Shown here piece by piece: positions 15,918 to 23,175 of a DNA stretch of 27,485 nucleotides. The notes beneath the pieces are model-generated. The model was not told where the DNA came from and did not search any database. It worked only from the letters and a program-made list of their open reading frames with translations. Origin of the DNA: a virus; IMG/VR virus record IMGVR_UViG_3300047471_000149, positions 1-27,485 of that record. One strand, written 5' to 3'. The first letter of the stretch is position 1, and each line of letters begins with the position of its first letter. The translations under genes were made by a program, and so were the position numbers.

Positions 15918-16427
15918 TTAGACGCCCTGCCACTGCACGCCTTGGATGTCCACGGCGTGGTTGCCGCCCGTCGCGTGCAGGTTCGCGGCCGTGTTCTGGG
16001 AGACAAAGATCACGATTTTCTGCGGGAGGATGCCCCCAAAGAGCGCCGCCACCGATTCGTTGCTGAAGTAGTAGGTGCGGTTGCTGGTGGAGTCGATCAG
16101 CATCGCCTTCAGCACCTTCAGTCCCGCCGTCAGCACATTGGCAGAGGTGATGGTCTTCGCCGCATCACCCGCTCCGGTGATGGTATCGGGATAGGCGTTC
16201 GCTTGGGCATCCCACGCCGCCACATAGATATTGATCTGCGTGCTGACCGTGGGCGTGGTGCCAGTCGTAATCTTCCCCGAGATGAGCACATCATCGTAGA
16301 GATTCGTGGTGTTGTCGATTTCACTCGACTGCCGCCCTGCCGTCCAGTCTGAGGACGTGGCGAGCGAGGCCAACGTAATCGTAGCGGCGGCGCCAGCGGC
16401 ATAGACCGGCTTAAAAGTGGTGGCCAT
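15918..16427 (-). CDS. Beta-rich virion-like protein (169 aa)
   Basis: A 169-residue protein starting at ATG 16427 in a TAAATG junction. Sequence: TFKPVYAAGAAATITLASLATSSDW, EIDNTTNLYDDVLISGKITT, VSTQINIYVAAWDAQANAYPD, then LKAMLIDSTSNRTYYFSNESVAALFGG and PQKIVIFVSQNTAANLHATGG. It is all-beta, low in charge and lacks Cys. The TAGRQSSEIDNTTNLYDDVLISGK pattern (read as 'W.aG..S..vdN..n.y.D.lv.g.i') is one I associate with small phage head or tail structural proteins of unknown exact role. It belongs to a run of four such genes. Confidence 0.82.
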   Translation of the reverse strand: MATTFKPVYAAGAAATITLASLATSSDWTAGRQSSEIDNTTNLYDDVLISGKITTGTTPTVSTQINIYVAAWDAQANAYPDTITGAGDAAKTITSANVLTAGLKVLKAMLIDSTSNRTYYFSNESVAALFGGILPQKIVIFVSQNTAANLHATGGNHAVDIQGVQWQGV

Positions 16428-16787
16428 TTAGACTCCCTGCATGGTCCATGTCGTACCGTTGAAGAACGTCCCGTAGCGGACCCAGGTTGTCAGTGCCGTC
16501 ACTTGCGCCTGGTATGCGGCCTGACGGCTTTGCAGTTCGGATTCCACCTGTGCGAGCGTGTCACCAGGATTGCGGGTTAAGAGCAGCGTTTGTTCCGTTA
16601 CGGCGCCGGTCGTGAGGGCCGACGCATCTGGATCGGTGTCTGGGGAGATGGGCTGAAACGGGCTTTTGTACGACGCGTTCGCGTAGAGCGATTGACGCCC
16701 AGACGGCACATCGGCTCTCAGTAAGCAGATAAAGACTGGAGGCGCGGAGGACTGTTGCGTGAGAATCACGACGAGGCGTGCAGGCAT
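16428..16787 (-). CDS. Hypothetical phage protein (119 aa)
   Basis: A 119-residue protein with ATG 16787, following the previous stop by 13 bases that include AGGGAG as ribosome site. The first half is strand-rich (RLVVILTQQSSAPPVFICLLRADVPSGRQSLYAN). The second half has a helix with heptad spacing (TLAQVESELQSRQAAYQAQVTALTTWVRYG) and a short strand end. No family is recognised. It lies in the group of small virion-like genes between the zinc-ribbon genes and the scaffold gene. The helix could form a small coiled coil. Confidence 0.78.
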   Translation of the reverse strand: MPARLVVILTQQSSAPPVFICLLRADVPSGRQSLYANASYKSPFQPISPDTDPDASALTTGAVTEQTLLLTRNPGDTLAQVESELQSRQAAYQAQVTALTTWVRYGTFFNGTTWTMQGV

Positions 16788-16800
16788 GAAGGCTCCCTAG

Positions 16801-17238
16801 CTAAGTGGCGTCGTCGTCAAAGTAGGAAATCGACCAATACACGGTGTCCGTCGTATTCGTGTCGGCGGTCAATTTCTCGCCTGCCAACGTCGCGAAGATC
16901 CACGAGGGAGCCGCCGTGATCATGTTCGCGCCCATCACTGCTGACGCTTGTGATTGCAAGGCCACGGTCCAGACCAGCGTGCCGCTCGTGCCGTTGGATT
17001 TCAGCAAGATCGTCGTCGCGCTCGTCCCAAAGGTGAAGAATGCATAGCCAATCACCTTGATCCGCTTCGCCGCGACCAGTGCCACGAGGTCCGTATCGGC
17101 CGCGAAATTCCCGCTGAGTGATTTGATGGTTTTGGCGGCAGGCGTGCTCCCGCCGACTTGCACATTGACGTTGAGATTGCCGGCATCGTCGCAATGTCCC
17201 AGCAGATTCGCGATCGTCGTCGGCGGCGTAATACCCAT
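16801..17238 (-). CDS. Beta-rich virion-like protein (145 aa)
   Basis: A 145-residue protein whose ATG 17238 overlaps the previous stop by one base (TGATG). After a short lead (GITPPTTIANLLGHCDDAGN) it is almost entirely strands rich in Ala, Thr and Val (RIKVIGYAFFTFGTSATTI, GTLVWTVALQSQASAVMG, ADTNTTDTVYWSISYFDDD). The layout (a K.I.VIGY..F.. strand, then a Gly-X-Leu-V strand, ending in V....I.YF) resembles small phage beta-sandwich proteins, including the pair at 959-1300 and 2691-3014. A structural role is likely; details are unknown. Confidence 0.82.
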   Translation of the reverse strand: MGITPPTTIANLLGHCDDAGNLNVNVQVGGSTPAAKTIKSLSGNFAADTDLVALVAAKRIKVIGYAFFTFGTSATTILLKSNGTSGTLVWTVALQSQASAVMGANMITAAPSWIFATLAGEKLTADTNTTDTVYWSISYFDDDAT

Positions 17239-17600
17239 CAGGACTCCAAGGCGCCCGCGCGCCGATAGATCCAGCGTCCACCATCTTCAGCCACATGCTC
17301 ATACCGGCCCGACGGGACTCGGTACGCCTGCGCGACGTCATTGTGGACGATCAGCATGCGCGAGCCGTATGTGTAGAAAATTCGTCGTGGCAGACCGACG
17401 CCTTTCGTGTAATCCGCTGTCCGACCACCTGACGACACCGTATGCCACTGCAAGATCACCGGCTCGATGTCCTGATTCCGCTTCTCCGGTGGGGCAATCC
17501 ACTGGCGCCGAATGAACAGCGCCTCGCACCAGCCATGCATCCGCATCAGATGCGCCAAGCACCAGAGGGCGAGGTCTCGCTTCACGTCGGCGCGCGTCAT
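17238..17600 (-). CDS. Hypothetical phage protein (120 aa)
   Basis: A 120-residue protein with ATG 17600, one base after the zinc-ribbon gene stops. Sequence features are a basic helical start (TRADVKRDLALWCLAHLMRMHGWCEALFIRR) and then short strands (EPVILQWHTVSSGGRTADYTKGV, RRIFYTYGSRMLIVHNDV, GRWIYRRAG). It looks like a small alpha/beta protein with a basic surface. I do not recognise a family. Position next to zinc-ribbon genes and before virion genes gives no clear role. Confidence 0.78.
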   Translation of the reverse strand: MTRADVKRDLALWCLAHLMRMHGWCEALFIRRQWIAPPEKRNQDIEPVILQWHTVSSGGRTADYTKGVGLPRRIFYTYGSRMLIVHNDVAQAYRVPSGRYEHVAEDGGRWIYRRAGALES

Positions 17601-17601
17601 C

Positions 17602-17799
17602 TTAGGGGCGCTCGACTTTCGGCATCACAAAGAGCGCGAATCGGCCACAGGTCGTGCAAACGAGGTCTCCAGATGGTCTCAAATGCCATTCGACCGAACC
17701 ACAGGTGCAGGGATTCGGCTCAGGCTGGTCTCTGGACGCCCATATCGGCCTGCCAGACGCGACATCGACACTTGACGGCCCAGAGTCGTCCTTGTCCAT
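17602..17799 (-). CDS. Zinc-ribbon protein (65 aa)
   Basis: The start is set at ATG 17799 because AAGGTGA lies five bases upstream. An earlier ATG would lengthen the overlap with the neighbouring zinc-ribbon gene. The C-terminal half has CTCG...(about 16 residues)...CTTCGRFALFV, a C-x-C / C-x-x-C pair that should bind one zinc. The N-terminal half is polar and disordered (MDKDDSGPSSVDVASGRP). It overlaps the gene at 17720-17977 by 80 bases in another frame, which is unusual. Function is unknown; a small adaptor binding nucleic acid or protein is possible. Confidence 0.68.
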   Translation of the reverse strand: MDKDDSGPSSVDVASGRPIWASRDQPEPNPCTCGSVEWHLRPSGDLVCTTCGRFALFVMPKVERP

Positions 17800-17977
17800 C
17801 GTTATCACCTTGGAGAGGCGCATCGCACGCCGTACACACCACACAGAAGCCGTGCCGCTGTGCGACCTCGTGAAAGTTGGCCATCTGCATCATCTCTTGC
17901 GCCGTCACGGCGACGATTTCTTGACGGTTCGGGATGATCTGCCCGCCTGGCAGGTGAAGAAGTGGAGCGTTAGCCAA
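17720..17977 (-). CDS. Small Cys-rich protein, probable zinc-binding, TTG start
   Basis: The coding frame opens at TTG 17977, overlapping the previous stop by 8 bases with GAGA in front; the first ATG is far inside at 17893. The segment between (APLLHLPGGQIIPNRQEIV) reads like real protein, so the TTG start is preferred but not certain. The C-terminal part has CVVCTACDAPLQG...KCRCRVW, four to five Cys suited to a zinc ribbon. A helical lead precedes it (TAQEMMQMANFHEVAQRHG). The last 80 bases are shared with the next gene in another frame. Function is unknown. Confidence 0.6.
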   Translation of the reverse strand: MANAPLLHLPGGQIIPNRQEIVAVTAQEMMQMANFHEVAQRHGFCVVCTACDAPLQGDNDGQGRLWAVKCRCRVWQADMGVQRPA

Positions 17978-18473
17978 GTGATTCTCGCAATTTTCTGGCT
18001 TGGACGGGTTCCAAGACGTCATTGAACGTAGCGCCAAGGTCCAGTTTGATGTTTCCAACGTGGTCAGGCTCCTCGTGTCGCGGTTGCGAGGGACGTGAGA
18101 GCAAGATCCGCGCGTTGTCGAGCGTATAAGGGTCCATGTACCCCTTCGGGTTCGGAATCCCGGCCGGATCAAGGTCGGTGCCTGGCATCGGACTGAACTT
18201 TTCGCGCAATTCCAAGCCGGCGCGCGCCATCGCCTGTTTCCGTTCCGTGTGCGAGTACACCTTGATGGGATGTTTCCCGTAGTTCTCAAGGACCATCCCA
18301 CCTGGAATCTCATCCACGGCGATGAAATGGTGCGAATCGACCTGTTCCTTGGTCGAGCGCGTCAGCAAGCCGCAGTCTGGGCAGGACGTGAGGTCTCCGA
18401 CCTTCACGAACTGATCGCCAGACCAGCCACAGGCGCAGATCCGCCGTTCGATGATGGCAACGCGCGTCTTCAT
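17970..18473 (-). CDS. Zinc-ribbon phage protein (167 aa)
   Basis: A 167-residue protein whose ATG 18473 overlaps the previous stop (ATGA). The N-terminus has RRICACGWSGDQ...SCPDCGLLTRS, a C-x-C...C-x-x-C zinc ribbon resembling FmdB-type regulatory ribbons. The rest (~50-167) has YGKHPIKVYSHTERKQAMARAGLELREKF and ...ARILLSRPSQP... and looks like an extended, partly helical protein. FmdB-type ribbons followed by 'v.S..e...a...Gle....f.p' occur in many phages near portal genes, with unknown role. Its position right after the portal gene fits that. Confidence 0.82.
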   Translation of the reverse strand: MKTRVAIIERRICACGWSGDQFVKVGDLTSCPDCGLLTRSTKEQVDSHHFIAVDEIPGGMVLENYGKHPIKVYSHTERKQAMARAGLELREKFSPMPGTDLDPAGIPNPKGYMDPYTLDNARILLSRPSQPRHEEPDHVGNIKLDLGATFNDVLEPVQARKLRESLG

Positions 18474-18607
18474 GCCTTCGGCGCGTTCTGCTTCAGCGAG
18501 CCGATGATGAGATTCACGAGGGCTTCCACGAGGACGTCAGCCTGATCGGGGTGCGTTTCCAGGTACTTGATCAGGCTATCGAGCAACATCTTGACGACAG
18601 GGTTCAT
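18470..18607 (-). CDS. Micro-ORF, helical 45-aa protein
   Basis: ATG 18607 overlaps the portal stop (ATGA), and the stop at 18470 overlaps the start of the zinc-ribbon gene (ATGA). The 45 residues (PVVKMLLDSLIKYLETHPDQ, ADVLVEALVNLIIGSLKQN) form one amphipathic helical unit. The double overlap fills exactly the space between two sure genes, which is good evidence that it is translated. No family is recognised. It may be a small portal-associated helper. Confidence 0.75.
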   Translation of the reverse strand: MNPVVKMLLDSLIKYLETHPDQADVLVEALVNLIIGSLKQNAPKA

Positions 18608-20847
18608 TGAATCCTCCCGATGCCTGGCGCGGTCGGTCCAGGCGGTCCACTTTCGGCTTGTGCCGGATGAATACGTTCCAGGCGAGCCGTCGCCCCAGGC
18701 GCGTTCGGAATCCCGCCAGAATGCCCTGCCGCATGTTGATTCAGCGGCGAGGCTGGCGTCATCGGTCCCCCATGTTCCGGTTGTCCAGGAGGCGGTGGCG
18801 GTCCTGCCGGCGCATTGCTCACGGACATCTGCAACAGACCCATCAGAATCGGCGCCAGCACCGGATTGAGAAAGTCATCGCCCTTGAAGGCGAAGCTGAT
18901 ACTCGGTTTCTCTGGCGGCGGCGGCGGTGGTGGCGGCGGCGGCGGATTGATGGTCTTCGCCGGATCGTGGCCGAACGACCGCAGCACCGGCTTGAGGAGT
19001 TCCTGCCGATTCACCAGCGGGTCTTTCCCGGTCAGGTTGTAGAGCGTCAACTGCTGCTGGCGGTCACGCGCCGCGTCCACGAACAACTGCGAGTCCGGCT
19101 TGATGTCGTAGAGGTATCGGCCGCTGATCTTGCGCGCGTTCCACATCGCCAGCGTCCGCGCGCCATCATCGCCGGTAATCGCGATGTAGTCATCGTTGGT
19201 CGCATAGCGCATCAGCAGCGCGTCGAGTTTACGAGCGAGCGCAATATACCACTCCACGACGCGAGCTTGTTCCTTACCATTGCGAGCCGAGACGGCGGCA
19301 GCAACCGTAGCGGTTTCGGTAGCGGAGCGTACCGTGGATTCTGGAGTTCCTGCCTGGTTGCCGCCGATGCCGAGGGTTTCGTCAACTTCGTGCTTAATGG
19401 TTGATTCGGTACGATAGTCATCGGCCGTGCCCTGCACTTGGGCGGTCGTATCCAGGATGCGCTTGGAGCCGCCAGCCAATCGCCCCTCTTGCACGAGAAT
19501 CGTCGTGCCTGGTTCCCCGTTCTTGATTTGGTCGAGTTCTGTTTCTCCGAACGCGCCCTCATCCACGAGCAGTTTCCCGATCGCCGCGTCTCGCAGTTGA
19601 ATCTTCTGGCGCCGGAAGGTCGAGAGTTCCTTCTGGCTCGCATCGGTGAAGGCCGAGTCGGCTGGCGGGTACGGAGAATCCGCCAAGTCGCGCACGGTCA
19701 TCACGCAATACGGGAAGCCCAGCCGTGAATCGTCGGTGATGCGTCCACGGTTATCAAAGGACTGATCGGGATCATCCCGATGCACGACGGGCTTGTCCTT
19801 GATGCCGTCGATGAAGACCAACTGGCGCATCTTGAGTGGATGCTTCTCGTTCGCATCGAACAGACTCGCCTTGTAGGTCAGTTCCACGCCGTGAATCAAG
19901 CCGCCTGTTTTCGAGCGCGTGTTCGTGTCCGAGTCGTACTTGAAGAGACGGTCGTCTTCCGTGCCGCCGTTGCCGACCTCATCGGCCGTCAGATTGAACA
20001 GATCCATCGCCTGCTGCGGCGAGCAGAAGAAGTCCATGCCTTGCCACGCGGCATCTTCGTCGTAGCGCGTCGAGTGGAGATTCGCGTCGAACAGAAACTT
20101 CTTCGGCGACAGCCGACGCCCTTCCCACCATTCGTAGATCGGGACACGCACGGGCTTCCCGGTCATCGGATCGACTTGTCCTGGTACTTCCTGTGTCACG
20201 ACCTTGTAGCAGATTTTGGCGACACCGATGCCGGCCCACGCGAGGACATCGAACAGACACTCATCCACCAGCCGTACGCCATTGATGCCGTCCCGGCCAA
20301 GATACCAGTTCAGCACGGCTTGCTTGAGCGAGATGGTCGCTTCCGCCGTCTGGGTTGGTGTCGGCGGCATCGGTGAAGGGGGCGCACCGGCTGGAGGCAT
20401 CGGGCCGCTGGCGAGAGACGGCGGCGATGAGAGCGGCGGTGCGCCCGCCATTGGCGGCGCCGGCAGTTGGTCCGTCGAGGGACCACGCGGCGTCAAAATC
20501 ATCTCCGGCGAGCGATAGAACAACTGGCCGATCTTGGAATGCACGTTCCGAAAGTGCAGCATCACCTTCAGCAGCACGGGGCCGTCTTTGACCTTCGGCA
20601 GATAGGAGCGCAAGAGCACGTCCCAACTGATTTCTGTTTCCTTCCGGCGGTCGGTCGCTTGCTGGATGCGCTGCTGCCACTGGCCGACTTCCTCTTCGGT
20701 CATCGGAATGCTGACCAGGTTCTCCCCGTTCCCACCCTGCGGCAAGAGCGCACCTGTGCCGCTCTCGTTGTGCAGCTCCCCATCTAATTTTGAGATGGAG
20801 GGTTCGCCTGTGGGCGAGTCGCCTTGGCCGGTCATCGGCGGGTACAT
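18604..20847 (-). CDS. Portal protein
   Basis: A 747-residue protein starting at ATG 20847, one base after the upstream stop. This length is close to P22-type portals (about 725) and much longer than T7-type ones. Evidence: the early helix-rich part (MTEEEVGQWQQRIQQATDRR, LLRSYLPKVKDGPVLL), the clip/stem region (VDECLFDVLAWAGIGVAKICYK, YEWWEGRRLSPKKFLFDANL), the later crown helices (ELSTFRRQKIQLRDAAIGKLLVD) and LARKLDALLMRYATNDDYI. Polar, disordered ends and an eleven-proline run near residue 640 are unusual. It forms the dodecameric ring through which DNA enters and leaves the head. It follows the terminase gene with one small gene between. The call rests on size, context and general pattern. 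Confidence 0.82.
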   Translation of the reverse strand: MYPPMTGQGDSPTGEPSISKLDGELHNESGTGALLPQGGNGENLVSIPMTEEEVGQWQQRIQQATDRRKETEISWDVLLRSYLPKVKDGPVLLKVMLHFRNVHSKIGQLFYRSPEMILTPRGPSTDQLPAPPMAGAPPLSSPPSLASGPMPPAGAPPSPMPPTPTQTAEATISLKQAVLNWYLGRDGINGVRLVDECLFDVLAWAGIGVAKICYKVVTQEVPGQVDPMTGKPVRVPIYEWWEGRRLSPKKFLFDANLHSTRYDEDAAWQGMDFFCSPQQAMDLFNLTADEVGNGGTEDDRLFKYDSDTNTRSKTGGLIHGVELTYKASLFDANEKHPLKMRQLVFIDGIKDKPVVHRDDPDQSFDNRGRITDDSRLGFPYCVMTVRDLADSPYPPADSAFTDASQKELSTFRRQKIQLRDAAIGKLLVDEGAFGETELDQIKNGEPGTTILVQEGRLAGGSKRILDTTAQVQGTADDYRTESTIKHEVDETLGIGGNQAGTPESTVRSATETATVAAAVSARNGKEQARVVEWYIALARKLDALLMRYATNDDYIAITGDDGARTLAMWNARKISGRYLYDIKPDSQLFVDAARDRQQQLTLYNLTGKDPLVNRQELLKPVLRSFGHDPAKTINPPPPPPPPPPPEKPSISFAFKGDDFLNPVLAPILMGLLQMSVSNAPAGPPPPPGQPEHGGPMTPASPLNQHAAGHSGGIPNAPGATARLERIHPAQAESGPPGPTAPGIGRIQ
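18913..18945 (-). repeat. Trinucleotide (CCG/CCA) run coding eleven prolines
   Basis: Eleven consecutive proline codons (CCG x4, CCA x2, CCG x4, CCA) lie in the C-terminal third of the portal gene. The near-pure repeat could slip during replication and change in length by whole codons. In the protein it gives a stiff polyproline linker before the segment EKPSISFAFKGDDF. Confidence 0.8.
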
Positions 20848-20848
20848 C

Positions 20849-21508
20849 TCAGCGTCCCATCATCTGCGCGAGGAGAGCCTTGAGCATCGCCTGTTGTTTC
20901 GAGGGCATCGCTCTATTGCCAAGTTGGTAGATCGGCGCACGTCGGCCCATGCCGGATTGATTCAACTGCCCGCCACCGAGGGATTGCAGGCTGCCCATCG
21001 GTTGACTGATAAATCCGCCACCACTCGCAGGCATCGGGCCAGACTTCTGCGTGAATCGCGCCGCATCCTGTGGCGTCCACGTTCCACTAGGACCACTTCC
21101 CGGCACCATCGGCTGATTGATCGGCTGGCCGCTGCCACGCGTCAGCCCTGGCTGCGTTCCAGGCGGCAACATCCGCTGCTGCCAATCTGGCGCCCATGTT
21201 ATCGGCTGCGGCAACGGCGCATCGAGTCCAGGTGTCCCTGCATGTATGCCACCGTCATCAGGTGGCTGCATTTGCTGCGGCGGCATCCCCGGCACCGGCT
21301 GCGGGCTGTTCTGAAACTCAGGCGAAGGCGTGAAGCGTCCCGGAGGCATAGGACTCCCAGCCGTCCAATCACTTCCGGTATTCATAACCTGCGTGCCGCC
21401 CATGAGGGCATGGCCTAACGCTGGCTGAGCCGAGGTGTCTTGCATCCATGACATCGCCCCACCAGGGCCATTCTGACCAGCCGTGCCACTAAACGGATTG
21501 AATGCCAT
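20849..21508 (-). CDS. Pro/Gly/Gln-rich protein between terminase and portal
   Basis: A 219-residue protein with ATG 21508 immediately after the terminase stop (TAAATG). Nearly all of it is low-complexity and probably disordered (PVPGMPPQQMQPPDDGG, MVPGSGPSGTWTPQDAARF). A short helical C-terminus (SKQQAMLKALLAQMMG) could be the only folded, binding part. Met and Gln are frequent. No family is recognised. A disordered protein with a terminal helix placed between terminase and portal could help packaging or early head assembly; that is inference from location. Confidence 0.78.
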   Translation of the reverse strand: MAFNPFSGTAGQNGPGGAMSWMQDTSAQPALGHALMGGTQVMNTGSDWTAGSPMPPGRFTPSPEFQNSPQPVPGMPPQQMQPPDDGGIHAGTPGLDAPLPQPITWAPDWQQRMLPPGTQPGLTRGSGQPINQPMVPGSGPSGTWTPQDAARFTQKSGPMPASGGGFISQPMGSLQSLGGGQLNQSGMGRRAPIYQLGNRAMPSKQQAMLKALLAQMMGR

Positions 21509-23107
21509 TTACATCACCATCCCTGCTTCACGGCGAGGCGTTCGCCAATCATCCATCAACGCGCGTGCGGAGTCTTTCGGAATCGTCACCGACGCCGGCT
21601 TGAGAATCCGTGGCGATGGGCGTGCCATGAGTCCCAGTCTCACCGCATGGGCGGCTTGATCCTCTTGGCCGGCGTCGATGTCTTCGGGGTTGTCCTTGTC
21701 TTCGACCAATGACGCCAGCGTGCGAATCGCAAACTGACACCGAGGATGAATCAACAACCACGGGGCGCCGTCTGGGGCCATCTGCAACCAGTGTCGCACA
21801 CGTCCCCAGCCCTGCACGGGGTCCGTATCATCGCACCAGAGCGGCAGACCTGAGCGGGCGAACGTATCGGCATACGATTCGCCCGACAAGCCCGCGCCCT
21901 TTTCCATCTCGGTGTGCCCCACGGTGCGACCCAGTACGCCACGGACCTCATCACGGAGATACGCGGACTGGCGCTTGACGTCGTGGGCCACGGCCGAGGC
22001 GACGCGCTTGGCTTCAAAGAGCAGTTCATCCAGGAGGTAGATCCGCCCATTCGGGAAGACGAGCACGAACAGACAATAGGCTTTATCGCCCCAGCGTACC
22101 CAGCGTTCAATCTTGCAGCCGTGCGGCAGATCGGGAATCAGCTTGACGTGACCGGCTTCGGAAAACTCGTTGAAGAACTGGCCGACGATCGCAGACCAAT
22201 CGCCTTCAAGAAGCTGGCGCCGTCGATCCACGTCATACGCATACAGCCGTTTTTCGTAGTTGGTGTAGGTGCCGTCCGCGTCCATGAGGTACGGGTTGTC
22301 GTAGAGACTGGCCTTGATGAAGGTGTAGTCGTTCGGGTCATAGCGCGGGTTCTCGGCGGCGCTCACGTTCTTGTCGATGAAGTGTGAGACGCAGAACTTG
22401 TGCGATGGTCCCCCAGGATTGGTCGTGAGAATCATACGCGAGATGCGATGCAGGCGCTTCTCATCGTTGCGGAGTCGTCCCGCAATGCCCACGATCTGAT
22501 TCTTCAGGAGCCGCGTGGCTTCATCGCCGCCGAAGAGGTCGTATTCTTCCGAGAGATACCGCTCCTCGTCTCCGAGCGAGTTGACGTGCCCGAAGATGAT
22601 TTTGGAGCCGGTCAGTTCGCAGATCAGGGCGGGCGGCTGTTTGCCGAGCGACATGATCTTCCGACCGGCCGCGAGGTTGATGTTCTGCACCTCGCGTTCT
22701 AACTTGTCCAAGTGGGTGCGGCGCAGTTCTTCGAGTTCGCGCCGGACAATCAGTGTGCGGAAGTCTTCGTACGTGAGCGAGCAGCGCAAGGCTTCCCAGC
22801 GGAGACCAAACGATTTCGATCCGCCAGCGGCCCCGCCCCAGAGGATGTTGGGCGTCTGTGAGGCATGGAGCGTGACACCTTTCGGCGTGGGGTGGTAGAG
22901 CCACTTCGCGTCGGCCGCACTCGCGACGGTTGCGAGTGTGCCGTCTGGATTGAAGCCCACGCCATAGGCGTAACGGTCTTTTTTCAGGTAGCGCGTAATC
23001 TGTGCGTGCGTCCAGTGATGCGCGTGCAGCCAGCGGCGCCAGTGGCGTTCGGTCCATTCAGAGACGGCCGGCCAGACGTGCGTCCCCTTCGGCGGATTAA
23101 ATTTCAC
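21509..23107 (-). CDS. terL: Terminase large subunit (packaging ATPase)
   Basis: Motor that pumps DNA into the head. The start is set at GTG 23107 because it overlaps the 23-residue ORF's stop (GTGA); a longer frame from 23230 would overlap neuA. The resulting 532 residues fit the family. Walker A GGAAGGSKS is at ~91-99, Walker B LFGGDEAT at ~194-198, and the coupling motif TTNPGG at ~228-233. The C-terminal part follows the RNase-H-like nuclease layout (GLSGESYADTF, QGWGRVRHWL, HPRCQFAIRTL, EDQAAHAVRLGLM). The acidic residues expected in the three motifs appear replaced: RWG for DWG (~338), GHTE for ADP-type (~398), and AAHAVR for AADAVR (~487). ATPase assignment is firm; nuclease activity is doubtful. 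Confidence 0.85.
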   Translation of the reverse strand: MKFNPPKGTHVWPAVSEWTERHWRRWLHAHHWTHAQITRYLKKDRYAYGVGFNPDGTLATVASAADAKWLYHPTPKGVTLHASQTPNILWGGAAGGSKSFGLRWEALRCSLTYEDFRTLIVRRELEELRRTHLDKLEREVQNINLAAGRKIMSLGKQPPALICELTGSKIIFGHVNSLGDEERYLSEEYDLFGGDEATRLLKNQIVGIAGRLRNDEKRLHRISRMILTTNPGGPSHKFCVSHFIDKNVSAAENPRYDPNDYTFIKASLYDNPYLMDADGTYTNYEKRLYAYDVDRRRQLLEGDWSAIVGQFFNEFSEAGHVKLIPDLPHGCKIERWVRWGDKAYCLFVLVFPNGRIYLLDELLFEAKRVASAVAHDVKRQSAYLRDEVRGVLGRTVGHTEMEKGAGLSGESYADTFARSGLPLWCDDTDPVQGWGRVRHWLQMAPDGAPWLLIHPRCQFAIRTLASLVEDKDNPEDIDAGQEDQAAHAVRLGLMARPSPRILKPASVTIPKDSARALMDDWRTPRREAGMVM

Positions 23108-23175
23108 TTGAGGCGTATGCGCGCGGAGATCCACAGCAGGAACACGCCCACGGCGAACAGCTCCAGCGGAGTCAT
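23104..23175 (-). CDS. Membrane micropeptide (23 aa) between neuA and terL
   Basis: ATG 23175 overlaps the neuA stop (ATGA) and its TGA at 23104-23106 overlaps the terminase GTG (GTGA). The peptide is MTPLELFAVGVFLLW plus a short basic tail (ISARIRLK), i.e. one likely membrane-spanning helix with positive residues at the C-terminal side. Too short for normal gene finders, it is supported mainly by filling the 65-base space with perfect overlaps on both sides. Function is unknown. Confidence 0.5.
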   Translation of the reverse strand: MTPLELFAVGVFLLWISARIRLK

